Assembly: GCF_000014685.1 (NCBI RefSeq)
Contig: NC_008321.1
Location: forward strand, 62,001-126,000
Direction of reading: 5' to 3'
Length of the DNA: 64,000 nucleotides
DNA from: Shewanella sp. MR-4
GTDB lineage: Bacteria; Pseudomonadota; Gammaproteobacteria; Enterobacterales; Shewanellaceae
A model generated the notes under the pieces. The model did no database searches, had not been told where the DNA came from, and worked only from the letters and a program-made list of their open reading frames with translations. A program made the position numbers and the translations under genes. Positions 63,964-64,000 of the stretch are shown here, piece after piece (within the stretch, counting starts at the first letter, position 1; every line of letters starts with the position of its first letter).

Positions 63964-64000
63964 TTGAATGGGGTTGTCGTTCCCTGTACTAATCGCTTGT

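Noticed and set aside
1..64000. CRISPR arrays, insertion sequences, prophage or integron
   Set aside because: I saw no regularly spaced repeats, transposase or integrase motifs, or long flanking inverted repeats. The AT-rich patches near 7156-8200 and 44353-44985 lack mobility genes.

Overview
The window reads as chromosomal DNA of a Shewanella species (Gammaproteobacteria). The reasons are the proteins themselves and the order hutI / hutC-hutU-hutH / fdnG-fdnH-fdnI-fdhE-selA-selB / fdhD, which I recall from Shewanella genomes, plus a TonB-dependent sucrose locus of the Shewanella type. Genes are dense on both strands. I see no insertion sequence, prophage, integron or CRISPR array and no rRNA. 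One tRNA, tRNA-Sec, is present.

Layout: (1) 1-2831: a partial kdpE, a very short kdpD-like kinase and a pirin. (2) 3316-7066: the pyruvate-sensing LytS/LytTR pair (YpdA/YpdB, also called PyrS/PyrR) directly followed by a YhjX-type transporter, with a 21-bp-spaced direct repeat between regulator and transporter. (3) 7156-10992: a lipoprotein, a TauE/SafE permease, NlpC and a DHA2 drug transporter. (4) 11081-18837: a sucrose regulon (LacI repressor, sucrose phosphorylase, MFS transporter, TonB receptor, fructokinase) with matching palindromic operators. (5) 19043-29506: MogA, a GlxA-like regulator, an operon of an exported hydrolase, a NatAB-like ABC exporter and a PspB-like small protein, a GntR/ABC operon and an acyl-CoA synthetase. 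(6) 29647-44832: small accessory genes, including a YwqK/MORN-repeat protein, two MerR genes with textbook spacer-dyad promoters next to carbonyl/quinone-type enzymes, a frameshifted lipoprotein, MtnC, a MarR/siderophore-reductase pair and a lone GIY-YIG-like protein. (7) 44986-50500: histidine utilisation. (8) 51109-62600: a complete selenium-formate module. It holds formate dehydrogenase-N with an in-frame UGA and a SECIS hairpin, FdhE, SelA, SelB, tRNA-Sec, FdhD and the YedE/YedF selenium-linked pair. (9) 62662-63963: an M48 metalloprotease that appears fused to a type IV pilin-like domain.

How the parts work together: formate oxidation in the periplasm needs a Tat-exported selenoprotein. 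This one locus carries the enzyme, its maturation factors (FdhE, FdhD), the UGA-decoding machinery (SelA, SelB, tRNA-Sec) and a putative selenium supply pair; only selD is missing. The most unusual feature is that the tRNA-Sec gene lies wholly inside the 3' end of selB, on the opposite strand, with its own promoter across the selB stop codon. The sucrose and pyruvate loci each pair a regulator with its likely target and show a matching DNA site.
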